A DNA stretch of 64,000 nucleotides from positions 1-64,000 of the forward strand of contig CAYPEK010000008.1 in the NCBI GenBank assembly GCA_964409645.1. The letters are read 5' to 3'. The translations under genes were made by a program, and so were the position numbers. Positions 44,090-51,802 of the stretch are shown piece by piece. The notes below the pieces were generated by a model. The model made no database searches, was not told the DNA's origin, and saw only the letters and a program-made list of their open reading frames with translations. Within the stretch, counting starts at the first letter, position 1, and each line of letters opens with the position of its first letter. The DNA is from CAYPEK01 sp964409645 (GTDB lineage: Bacteria; UBP15; UBA6099).

Positions 44090-44857
44090 TTATGCTGCGA
44101 GTTCATTTCTTATGTCTTCTCTATGACTCCATTGGATAGGTTTAATGTTGTAGCTTTTGAGCGCGGCAATAACATCTGTTGGGACGCTTTTTTCTGAGTC
44201 ATTTAAAATCGCGTATGCCATAGAGTCATCCGGTCTGACTTCTTTTGTGTCAAACCATGCCCACATGAATGTCTGTGCCATCTCACGACTTGGCCTGTTG
44301 ATTGCCCTAATGATTCGTTCAGGTTGTTTATTTGGAGTTTTAGGAATTACAAAATCAAATAGATGATCATAACCTGTCTTGCCTGTGAATTTCGCTTTTG
44401 GTGTGAATCTAATTTCGTGAGTGTTTAACCAAGCCTCAACGTCTTCATAAAATAATCTTTTAATAACAGGTTCAGCAAGATAAAACATATCATTAACTGC
44501 CAATATGGCTTGGATAAGATTATGTTTTCTAAGGGCGAAGTTATCTGAGGAAGCTTGAACTTGGAGTGCATTTCTATCATTTTGGACGCCGAAGCCATTC
44601 AAAGTTACTTTAAGAAGCTGTTGTCTTTTGGGGCTGTCGAGTTTGCATCCGGAATGTAAAAGGTCCGTAATTGTGTATCCATCATCTGTTAATATGAATC
44701 CTCCATTTTGTTTATGCGCATAAATTTGTATATAGTCATTATGCCTATCTAAATAAGGCGTTGTTATTTCTATCCAATCTTGAACTTCTCTTAAAGAAGT
44801 CTTATCTCGGAGCCACTCTATATACTGATCAAGAAGATGTCGAATTTCGTCTATCAT
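44090..44857 (-). CDS. DUF1828/DUF1829 domain protein
   Basis: A 255-residue protein of unknown function. The N-terminal half matches DUF1828 (WIEITTPYLDRHNDYIQIY and ILTDDGYTITDLLHSG) and the C-terminal half DUF1829 (GYDHLFDFVIPKTPNKQPER, INRPSREMAQTFMWAWFDTK). In other genomes such genes are scattered, mobile-looking and often lie beside a small partner, as here: its ATG overlaps the stop of the upstream partner by ATGA, so the pair is translationally coupled. Base composition is clearly A+T-richer than flanking genes and codon use differs, suggesting acquisition. The last residues SYNIKPIQWSHRED are strongly conserved-looking. Function is not known. Confidence 0.78.
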   Translation of the reverse strand: MIDEIRHLLDQYIEWLRDKTSLREVQDWIEITTPYLDRHNDYIQIYAHKQNGGFILTDDGYTITDLLHSGCKLDSPKRQQLLKVTLNGFGVQNDRNALQVQASSDNFALRKHNLIQAILAVNDMFYLAEPVIKRLFYEDVEAWLNTHEIRFTPKAKFTGKTGYDHLFDFVIPKTPNKQPERIIRAINRPSREMAQTFMWAWFDTKEVRPDDSMAYAILNDSEKSVPTDVIAALKSYNIKPIQWSHREDIRNELAA

Positions 44858-45303
44858 GAAAAAAGGCCTCTTTGGATTCTTGGCTGAATTGTTATATTGC
44901 AAAAATCCATGAATTGATAAAGTGTTTTTTGTATATCATCCATGTCCGTAAACTTATCAACGGGAATGGGGTTTGCCCATTTATCTCCAAATCCTTCTCG
45001 GTAAATATGGATGTGTGGCACGCTTATTTCTCTGCCATCCGGATTTCTGTGTGGAGGTCCGCCAAGGTCTAATCTAACAAGCGAAACCACTTGGCGTGCT
45101 CTGTTTTGATAAGATACTTTTTGTAAATCAATGCGGCTCCGACCGATATCCAATATAAAATACTCTCTCTTGTCTGTAGATATAAGAGGAACAGATAGAG
45201 ATTCACCGGGAACAGGAAAAGAATAATTATTATTATCAATACGGTGCTTCTCCATAGCAATGAGCATTTCGGCTTCTGCTTGATTAAGATTAACTTCGGT
45301 CAC
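44854..45303 (-). CDS. Small partner protein of the DUF1828/1829 gene (DUF6978-like)
   Basis: A 149-residue protein resembling the family I recall as DUF6978; the key stretch is LVRLDLGGPPHRNPDGRE followed by PHIHIYREGFGDKWA, rich in His and charged residues and probably a binding or catalytic site. N-terminal LNQAEAEMLIAMEKHRID is helical and the middle is beta. It begins at a GTG with GGAG upstream and is the first gene of a two-gene unit, overlapping DUF1828/1829 by 4 bp. A minus-strand TATAAT lies at 45383-45388. A toxin-antitoxin or anti-phage role is a guess from context only. Confidence 0.6.
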   Translation of the reverse strand: MTEVNLNQAEAEMLIAMEKHRIDNNNYSFPVPGESLSVPLISTDKREYFILDIGRSRIDLQKVSYQNRARQVVSLVRLDLGGPPHRNPDGREISVPHIHIYREGFGDKWANPIPVDKFTDMDDIQKTLYQFMDFCNITIQPRIQRGLFS

Positions 45304-45498
45304 AATAGTTACACTCCGAGATTGCTATAAAGTTATAGGTGTTAGCAAAAACCACATAATCAATCCAACTCTATATTACTTTATTATAACATCCCATAAT
45401 CATCAATTGCTTATTCTGTCATAAATCATGTCCATCCTAAATTGACAATGCAGATCATTAAATGCTACTCAAATGTTCATATAATGATGACCAAATAT

Positions 45499-45529
45499 AA
45501 AAGGGCGGGTTTTGAGGCCCGCCCTTTTT
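45499..45529 (-). terminator. Duplicated terminator hairpin, copy A
   Basis: AAAAGGGCGGG / CCCGCCCTTTTT with loop TTTTGAGG; nearly identical to copy B at 46915. It follows the thiolase-end fragment when read on the minus strand. Confidence 0.8.
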
Positions 45530-45550
45530 ATTGTTGCTTTTGCGCTAATC

Positions 45551-45625
45551 TTATCTGCCGAAGATTCCGATGCTGCAAACGCTCATGGCGGGGAAGCCGC
45601 CGAGGTTGTGCGCCAGCGCGAGGTT
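45551..45625 (-). pseudogene. Truncated copy of the 3' end of the thiolase gene
   Basis: On the minus strand this encodes HNLGGFPAMSVCSIGIFGR and a stop, identical in protein to the final 19 residues of the thiolase at 46968-48173. The DNA copies differ at about ten positions over 125 bp. Upstream of this segment (about 45626 onward) similarity ends, so it cannot be expressed as a thiolase. Confidence 0.8.
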
Positions 45626-45793
45626 GTCTTGGGCACACGGCTTTTCCGTTTTGCAGTTCAAACACGCGCTTGATATAATTGATAAATGGCAAGGCCATTC
45701 GGGGTGGGGAATGAAATCAATGGACAAATCGCAAAGCACTATACCCGACTCGGAACTTCCCGACATGTTAAGATCATCCTGCGAGGACAAAAT

Positions 45794-46894
45794 ATGATAG
45801 CTGCGCAGCTTGTGCCTAAGCGGACATTCGGTAATACCGGCGTGAAGATATCTAAGCTCTGTCTTGGCGGCGGGTCTTTCGGGAACTCCGACGGTCAGGC
45901 TTTGCTCGATGAAGCTCTGAAGTATGGCGTGGATTGCTGGGAGGTCGTATCGTTTACCGGAAAAGTATATGGCGAATATTTCAAAAAACATTCCGATATG
46001 CGTGAGAAGATATTTTTGACGGGGAAAGTGCATTTTACGGATCCGGCTGCGATGGAGAAGCAACTGGATGATATGCTCGTTGAAAACGAAACATCTGTTA
46101 TCGACTTTCTCGCTGTGCATGTGCTGGACAATACCGAGGTGCTTACAAACGATATTCGGAAATGGGTGGAGAAGCTGAAAAAGGAAAAGAAAATTCGTTT
46201 TTTCGGGTTCTGTACCCACAAAAATATGGACAGATGCCTTTCCAACGCCGCCGATCTTGGTTGGATAGACGGTGTTCATACTGTTTATAGTTACAGGATG
46301 CAATGTGTCAAAAGTATGGAAGACGCTTTTCATAAATGTTACGAAAAAGGTGTCGGGATATTCGCTGTTAAGTCGATGGGGCTGACCGTTCTGAGGAAAA
46401 CGGAACGGCAACCTGATGAAGAGAAATTAGATGCGGCTTTATCCGGCCACAATATAACATTTGAGCAGGCGAAGCTGATGTCGATCTGGCAAAATCCCGC
46501 TTTGACATCGATCTGCTCTCTCATGTCGAGCCCGGAGATCGTTCAATCCAATGCCTCGGCGGCGGTGAATGAGGCTGCGCTCGATGCGGAGGTTCAAAAA
46601 CTGCTTTCGGATTATGCCGACAGCACTTCAAAGTATTTCTGCCGTCGCTGCGATCAGTGCGAAGCGGCAAATGCTGATAAAGTTCCTATCTTTGATATTA
46701 TGGAATTGCTTATGTATTCAAGAGGATATGCTCGAATGGAAATGATCGCAAAAAAGTTCATGCAGATACCTGTTGAGGTCAGAAACAGGATGAGTCACAG
46801 CGATTATTCGGTTGCTGAAAAGATGTGCCCGCAGAAAATGCCTATAGGGCAGCTAATGAAGGAAGCCTGTGATGAGTTCACCACCCATTCGTGA
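45794..46894 (+). CDS. Aldo/keto reductase-like protein with cysteine-rich C-terminus
   Basis: A 366-residue protein with an N-terminal AKR (beta/alpha)8 barrel: RTFGNTGVKISKLCLGGGSFG, LTGKV (Lys78 of the AKR tetrad) and FLAVHVLDN (His109). The tetrad aspartate seems to be Glu50 (GVDCWEV) and the tyrosine is less certain. The C-terminus has CRRCDQC near residue 295 and a late MCPQKMP, resembling a worn-down ferredoxin-like tail. ATG 45794 is used (GAGG upstream); the frame is open back to 45686 but that stretch lies in the duplicated thiolase end. It sits between two copies of that end and looks inserted. Confidence 0.78.
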   Translation: MIAAQLVPKRTFGNTGVKISKLCLGGGSFGNSDGQALLDEALKYGVDCWEVVSFTGKVYGEYFKKHSDMREKIFLTGKVHFTDPAAMEKQLDDMLVENETSVIDFLAVHVLDNTEVLTNDIRKWVEKLKKEKKIRFFGFCTHKNMDRCLSNAADLGWIDGVHTVYSYRMQCVKSMEDAFHKCYEKGVGIFAVKSMGLTVLRKTERQPDEEKLDAALSGHNITFEQAKLMSIWQNPALTSICSLMSSPEIVQSNASAAVNEAALDAEVQKLLSDYADSTSKYFCRRCDQCEAANADKVPIFDIMELLMYSRGYARMEMIAKKFMQIPVEVRNRMSHSDYSVAEKMCPQKMPIGQLMKEACDEFTTHS

Positions 46895-46914
46895 GCGCGT
46901 TTTTTGGAGATGAA

Positions 46915-46946
46915 AAAAGGGCGGGTTTTGAGGCCCGCCCTTTTTG
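46915..46946. terminator. Bidirectional terminator, copy B
   Basis: AAAAGGGCGGG / CCCGCCCTTTTT with loop TTTTGAGG, between the convergent aldo/keto reductase and thiolase genes. A- and T-tracts on both sides let it serve both. Confidence 0.85.
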
Positions 46947-46967
46947 ATTGTTGCTTTTGCGCTAATC

Positions 46968-48173
46968 TTATCTGCCGAATATTCCGATGCTGCACACGCT
47001 CATTGCGGGGAAGCCGCCGAGGTTGTGCGTGAGTGCGAGTTTATCCGGATATTTGATCTTCCGTTCTTCCGGCACTCTGCCGAGTATCTGCAGGTAGCAC
47101 TCGTAGATCATGCGGATGCCCGACGCGCCGATGGGGTGGCCGAAGCATTTCAGGCCGCCGTCCGGCTGGCAGGGCACTTCGCCCTTGAGGTCGTAGAAGC
47201 CGGCGTCGATGTCTTCCTTCGCTTTGCCGACGGGAGATATCTGCAGGTCTTCATACGTCGCGAGCTCGGTGATGGAGAAGCAGTCGTGGACTTCCATCAT
47301 GCCGATTTCTTCGCGCGGGTTTTTGACGCCCGCTTCGGCGTACGCGCGTTTTCCGGCTTCGCGGGTCGGCATTACGTATGTGCCGTCCCAGTCGGTGTAG
47401 AGGAGTTCTTCGCCCGACGTGCAGGCGATCTGGAGCGCCTTGACGCGGATGAAGTCGTCGCCTTTGAGCTTCTTGGCGATTTCGGGTGTTGTGACAATCG
47501 CACAGGCGGCGCCGTCGCTGACGCCGCAGCAGTCGAAGAGTCCGAGCGGCTCGGCGATGATCGGGGCTTTCATGATCTGCTCGACGGTGGCCGCTTTGCG
47601 GAGGTGCGCTTTAGGGTTGAGCGCGCCGTTGGCGTGGCTCTTCGCGGAGATTTTCGCGAGTGTCGTTTTGCCTTCGTCGCGGGAGAGTCCGTACTTGTCG
47701 AAGTAGCGTGTTGCCATCATCGCGAATCCGCCGGGGGCGGTGATGTTGGCGAGAATCATTCGGTTGCGGGTGCCCATGGCCTGACCGAAATCGGGAAGGC
47801 CGCCGTAGCCGGTGTCTTTGAGTTTTTCGACGCCCATCGCGAGCGCGATATCGACTGCGCCGGAAGCGACCGCATAGACGGCGCCGCGGAACGATTCAGT
47901 ACCGCTGGCGCAGAAGTTTTCGACGCGGCTGCAGGGGATGAACGGGAGTTTGAGCGCGAGCGAGATCGGGATCGCGGATTTTCCGACGTTGATCTCCTCG
48001 AAGCAGACGCCCATCCACGCCGCCTGAATGTCTTTCTTTTCGATGCCGGCGTCCTTGATGCATTCGGCGAACGCTTCCACCATCAGGTCGTCGGCGCCTT
48101 TGTCCCAGTGCTCGCCGAACTTGGTGCAGCCCATTCCGATAACTGCAACTTTATCTCTGATACCTTCAGCCAT
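46968..48173 (-). CDS. Thiolase (SCP2/acetyl-CoA acetyltransferase-like)
   Basis: A 401-residue thiolase of the SCP-x/archaeal acetyl-CoA C-acetyltransferase type. The nucleophile is Cys88 in VENFCASGTES; the His block is CFGHPIGASGIR; the second active Cys is in SVCSIGIFG at the end. It makes or splits 3-oxoacyl-CoA. It starts one base after the HMG-CoA-synthase-like/DUF35 gene, with AAAGGAGG upstream. This thiolase/DUF35 arrangement is known from archaeal mevalonate synthesis and from the benzoylsuccinyl-CoA thiolase BbsAB; which applies here is open. Part of its 3' end is duplicated at 45551. Confidence 0.9.
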   Translation of the reverse strand: MAEGIRDKVAVIGMGCTKFGEHWDKGADDLMVEAFAECIKDAGIEKKDIQAAWMGVCFEEINVGKSAIPISLALKLPFIPCSRVENFCASGTESFRGAVYAVASGAVDIALAMGVEKLKDTGYGGLPDFGQAMGTRNRMILANITAPGGFAMMATRYFDKYGLSRDEGKTTLAKISAKSHANGALNPKAHLRKAATVEQIMKAPIIAEPLGLFDCCGVSDGAACAIVTTPEIAKKLKGDDFIRVKALQIACTSGEELLYTDWDGTYVMPTREAGKRAYAEAGVKNPREEIGMMEVHDCFSITELATYEDLQISPVGKAKEDIDAGFYDLKGEVPCQPDGGLKCFGHPIGASGIRMIYECYLQILGRVPEERKIKYPDKLALTHNLGGFPAMSVCSIGIFGR

Positions 48174-48174
48174 G

Positions 48175-49632
48175 TCAGTTCGCCTCCTTTCCGGGGGCGG
48201 GCACAGCTTTCCATGCGTATCCGCAGATTCCGCGCCCTTCGTCCAGATATTTCAGCCGGAACGATACTTCGACCGGCATTTGAACTTTCATCGACTTGAT
48301 GTCCACGTCTGTGAAATCGATCCAGAGGCGGCCGCCGCCGTCCATGTCAACGAGCCCGTAGATTGCGGGCGGGTCGTAGCTGAATGCCAGCATGTCGCCG
48401 GTGAACGTGAACAGCTTGCCGGTTTTGCCGGCGAAGCGGTATGGCTCCATCTGGTCAACTGCCTGACATTTCGGGTTCGCGCAGATGCGCTGTGCGGGGT
48501 ATTGCGGGGTTCCGCACGCTTTGCACTTGGAGCCGACGAGGCCGAGCACGATGCGGCGGTCGCGGCCGAGCGTCGAGAGCGCTGTGGGCGCCGGGGCTTC
48601 TCCGCGGATTCCGACTTCGAGCGGCTGAATGCCGCGCCACACCATGTATTTCTCGTAGTTGTTGAGCTCTTTGCGATTCGCGAGGGCCGCTTTGACCGCG
48701 CGCCGGGCCGGAAGTTGCGTAATGGCATCCGTGACCTGAAACAGGAGCACATCCGCGCCGCTGCCGTAGCCGACCACGACGATCTTGTCGCCGGGTTTCG
48801 CGTCTTCGAGGGCCGCCGCGAGCATCAGGCCCGCCTGAGCGGCGCCGCAGTCGCCCACGTTCGCCGACATCGGATCCTGTATCTGCTCGGGAGCGAGACC
48901 CATCTTTTTGCCGAATGCGCTCATGTTGGCGCCGAGGCCGATCACGAGTTTCGAGATCGTGTTGGGCATTACGCCGAGTTTCTGCGCCGCGCCCATGACC
49001 GCTTCGGGCAATATTTTCGATACGCCCGCGTCACGCACCCAGCGCTCTTCCCACATGCGGACGAACTTGTCGCCGTTCATGCGGCGCTGATCCGCGAAGT
49101 CGTAGGAAACCGAATGCGAGCCGAGGAATTCCGCGATCACGTTTTCGGAGCCGAAGAGGAAGGCCGCGCCGGCGTCGCCGAAGAGGTGTTCGAGCGCGCC
49201 GCCGGGTTTTCCGAGTCTGCATTCCGACATGCAGGCGAGCGATTGTTTCGCGCGGCCCGCCGCAACCGCGTCGAGCGCGGAGAGCATTGCCGTGGTGCCG
49301 GCCTTGAGGCCGCCGGTGACGTCCGATGTGCCGACGTCTCCTTTGAGGTCGAGCGCGCCGGAGACTATCGACGCGTTCATCCGTTCGATGTAAGGCAGAG
49401 TGGTCGAGCCGACGAAGAGCGCGTCGATCTTCCCGGCATCGAGCCCCGCGAGGCAGTTCATCGCCGCGTTTGCCGCAAGCGTGATGCTGTCCTCGTCGTA
49501 ATTGCAAACCGAGCGTTCGCCCTTTGCGATGCCGGCCGTGAACGGGGCATACCAGCCCATGGCCTGAAAGATCGCCTGCCGCTGGAGCCTGTAGCGGGGG
49601 ATGTACGCTCCGTACGAGGTGATTCCAACCAT
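48175..49632 (-). CDS. HMG-CoA-synthase-like/DUF35 (Zn-ribbon OB-fold) fusion without the usual catalytic cysteine
   Basis: A 485-residue protein. Residues 1-345 have the thiolase-like fold of HMG-CoA synthase/KAS III (AYIPRYRL, NYDEDSITLAANA, SVSYDFADQRR, GDKIVVVGYGSGADVLLF). Residues about 370-480 are a DUF35 module: a Zn ribbon (CKACGTPQYPAQRICANPKC) and an OB fold. Where archaeal HMG-CoA synthases have Cys before KAGT, this protein has Leu109 (GGLKAGTTAML), and the conserved HxP motif reads as GLGANM. It may therefore act as a partner or channelling scaffold for the thiolase encoded 1 bp downstream. AAAGGAG precedes the ATG. Confidence 0.85.
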   Translation of the reverse strand: MVGITSYGAYIPRYRLQRQAIFQAMGWYAPFTAGIAKGERSVCNYDEDSITLAANAAMNCLAGLDAGKIDALFVGSTTLPYIERMNASIVSGALDLKGDVGTSDVTGGLKAGTTAMLSALDAVAAGRAKQSLACMSECRLGKPGGALEHLFGDAGAAFLFGSENVIAEFLGSHSVSYDFADQRRMNGDKFVRMWEERWVRDAGVSKILPEAVMGAAQKLGVMPNTISKLVIGLGANMSAFGKKMGLAPEQIQDPMSANVGDCGAAQAGLMLAAALEDAKPGDKIVVVGYGSGADVLLFQVTDAITQLPARRAVKAALANRKELNNYEKYMVWRGIQPLEVGIRGEAPAPTALSTLGRDRRIVLGLVGSKCKACGTPQYPAQRICANPKCQAVDQMEPYRFAGKTGKLFTFTGDMLAFSYDPPAIYGLVDMDGGGRLWIDFTDVDIKSMKVQMPVEVSFRLKYLDEGRGICGYAWKAVPAPGKEAN

Positions 49633-49743
49633 AGAATCGCTCCTTTCATGAAATATTTATTTTGAATCATTAACAGCAGAGATATTCTGAGAGAGTTATC
49701 CCGGCCGGGAGCATTCTACATCGGGGCGTGCGCGGCGTCAATG

Positions 49744-49759
49744 TGTGATTTTTTTCACA
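49744..49759. promoter_or_regulatory. CRP/FNR-type operator
   Basis: TGTGA-N6-TCACA, the exact symmetrical CRP core, with a T6 centre. It lies in the divergent region between the HMG-CoA-synthase-like gene and the GH42-type gene, centred about 100 bp before the latter's start. Confidence 0.6.
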
Positions 49760-49799
49760 TGGTTGCGCGGCGTGCGGGCCGCGTAATTTTTTGTAACGG

Positions 49800-49833
49800 T
49801 TTTGACGTTTTGTGATAGAATAGGACGTCAAAA
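49800..49833 (+). promoter_or_regulatory. -10 region framed by an inverted repeat
   Basis: TTTTGACG (49800-49807) and CGTCAAAA (49826-49833) form an 8-bp dyad with an 18-bp spacer holding TAGAAT (49816-49821). This looks like a repressor operator over the promoter of the GH42-type gene. Confidence 0.5.
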
Positions 49834-49851
49834 TTGACTCTGAGGTGGTAC

Positions 49852-51744
49852 ATGGCTTTAAGACGATATATCTGTTTGGCGATTTGTATGATTGCGTTTG
49901 CGACCTGCGTGCGGCAGGCTGTTTCCGCTCCGCACGCGGACAGGCAGGTGACGCTCGGCGCGACGACGTTCGATTACGGCGCGGGGCCGGAACGGATCGA
50001 GCAGTTCTATAAAGACGCGGGCGTCGAGAGCTGGGCGGCGGCCGGCGTGACGAGCTGGGAAAGCTACATCCGCTGGAAGGGCATCGAACCGCTGCCGGAT
50101 AATTGGGATTTCACCACGTACGATAAGGAGCTGGAGGTGCTCACGCGCAACAATATTAAGTGGGTGCCGTTCCTGATCGCCGGTCCGAACTATACGACTC
50201 CGTGGTGGTTCATGAACTCAGCCGACGCGCTGTTTTACCGCTGCCTCGAACACGGCACGGACAGCGGCGTGCAGAGCCTGTTCAACCCCGCGCTGCGTCC
50301 GCACGTCGAGGAGTTCATCGCGAAGTTCGCCGAGCACTACAAGCCGACGGGCGCGATCGAGAGCGTTCTGCTCGGCATCACCGGCGACTACGGCGAGGCG
50401 ATTTATCCGGTGGAGGATGTGGGGCACTGGACGGGCGCGTACCACCAGCACCCGGGGTTCTGGGCGGGCGACCGCGCGGCGCGCGCGAGTTTCGTCGCGT
50501 GGCTGACGGCGAAGTACGGCGACGTCGGCGCGCTGAACAAGGCGTGGGGCGCGGGCTACGCGTCGTTCGGCGACGTCGCGCCGTTTCTTCCGGAGAATAA
50601 ACCGAGCGACATTGCATGGCTGGACATGATGGAGTGGTACCGGAATGGGATCGAGGACTGGGCGGATTTCTGGCTGGCGACGACGCGGAAGAATTTTCCC
50701 GATACGCCGATCTATCTTTGCACGGGCGGCCAAGGTGAGATTCGCCACGGGTCGCGATTCGGCAGACAGGTGAAGATCGCGGCGAAGTACGGCGCAGGCG
50801 TGCGGATCACGAATGAGGGGAGCGAATACCCGAGGAATTTCACTCTGACGCGCTGGGTGGCGTCCGCAAGCAAATTTTATAAAACTTACTATGGGTTCGA
50901 GCCGGCGAGCGGCGTGGACGAAAACGGGTTGCTCCGCCGGGTGTACAATGTGACGGCGAGCGGCGCGCAGCAGCTTTTCGAGTACAACGGCAACGCGTAC
51001 CACGGCGGCTGGGTCAACAACTGGCCAGCCATGGTGACGAGGTTTGAAACCGCGGACTCGATCACGCCGGTCGCGGTGTTTATTCCGGAAACTTATCTCG
51101 TTCTGAATCAGGACAGTCTCAACGGTTTTTACACTATGTTGCGTTTCATTCGGGATGTGGCCGATTTTAATTTTGTGGACGAAACGATGGCGGCCGACGG
51201 CGCGCTTGAGGGATATGAAGTGCTGCTGATGCCGGAGGGGACGATCGTGGGCGACGCGGCGGGCGCGGCGATCGAGAAGTGGGCGCGTGGCGGCGGGTTG
51301 CTCGTCGGCCCCGAACTCGCCGGGGTGAAACTCGTATCCGGCGCGCCGCTGCTGCCGGGCTTCACATCGCCGGGGACAAACAGCAAGAAGATTGCTGAAA
51401 TGGCGAAACCGTACGGGAAGGGGTTCGTGGCGTCGTACTCCGCGGAGCTCGCGCAGTTGATGAAGGCCATGAGGAAGCAGGATGTGGCGCGGGAGGCGTT
51501 CTTCCGCGCGTGCACGGTGGACAAGCGCTACTCCTGCCTGCCGGAGGCGGACGGGCAGTCGGACGGTGTTTATACTACGCTGACGCGCGATGGGTTGCTG
51601 ATGCTCAACACGACGGACCTGCCGTTTTCGCGCGAGGTGAAGCTCCACGGGCCGACTCTCAAGCGGCTCGGCATCGAAGGCGCTCCGGCGAAGATGAATG
51701 TGAGCTTGCCCCCCCAGAGTTTCGAGCTGATTAAATTTAAATGA
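49852..51744 (+). CDS. Exported GH42-type glycoside hydrolase (beta-galactosidase-like)
   Basis: A 630-residue exported protein with a signal peptide ending SA (about residues 1-26) and a TIM-barrel of the GH42/GH14-like clan. ITGDYGEAIYP has the presumed acid/base Glu182, and RITNEGSEYP the nucleophile candidate Glu322. A glutamine-amidotransferase-like domain (about 400-520: YEVLLMPEGTIVGDAAGAAIEKWARGGG) follows, as in GH42 enzymes. Substrate unclear; beta-galactosides are likely. The ATG at 49852 has TGAGGTGG upstream and is preferred to TTG 49834. Expression is probably controlled by a CRP-like site. An amidohydrolase follows after 58 bp. Confidence 0.78.
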   Translation: MALRRYICLAICMIAFATCVRQAVSAPHADRQVTLGATTFDYGAGPERIEQFYKDAGVESWAAAGVTSWESYIRWKGIEPLPDNWDFTTYDKELEVLTRNNIKWVPFLIAGPNYTTPWWFMNSADALFYRCLEHGTDSGVQSLFNPALRPHVEEFIAKFAEHYKPTGAIESVLLGITGDYGEAIYPVEDVGHWTGAYHQHPGFWAGDRAARASFVAWLTAKYGDVGALNKAWGAGYASFGDVAPFLPENKPSDIAWLDMMEWYRNGIEDWADFWLATTRKNFPDTPIYLCTGGQGEIRHGSRFGRQVKIAAKYGAGVRITNEGSEYPRNFTLTRWVASASKFYKTYYGFEPASGVDENGLLRRVYNVTASGAQQLFEYNGNAYHGGWVNNWPAMVTRFETADSITPVAVFIPETYLVLNQDSLNGFYTMLRFIRDVADFNFVDETMAADGALEGYEVLLMPEGTIVGDAAGAAIEKWARGGGLLVGPELAGVKLVSGAPLLPGFTSPGTNSKKIAEMAKPYGKGFVASYSAELAQLMKAMRKQDVAREAFFRACTVDKRYSCLPEADGQSDGVYTTLTRDGLLMLNTTDLPFSREVKLHGPTLKRLGIEGAPAKMNVSLPPQSFELIKFK

Positions 51745-51802
51745 TTTGCCATAAAGGCACTAAAACGCATAAAAAGACATGAATTTTACGGAGGCCGGGA
51801 TT

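Noticed and set aside
45551..46411. 286-codon minus-strand frame ending in the thiolase C-terminus
   Set aside because: Only the last 20 or so codons are thiolase-like; the rest is antisense to the aldo/keto reductase, so it is a fragment and not a gene.
46944..49665. Two long + strand frames opposite the thiolase and DUF35 genes
   Set aside because: Both lie wholly over clear minus-strand genes and have shadow composition.
50218..51648. 476-codon minus-strand frame opposite the GH42-type gene
   Set aside because: Shadow frame with biased Arg/His composition.
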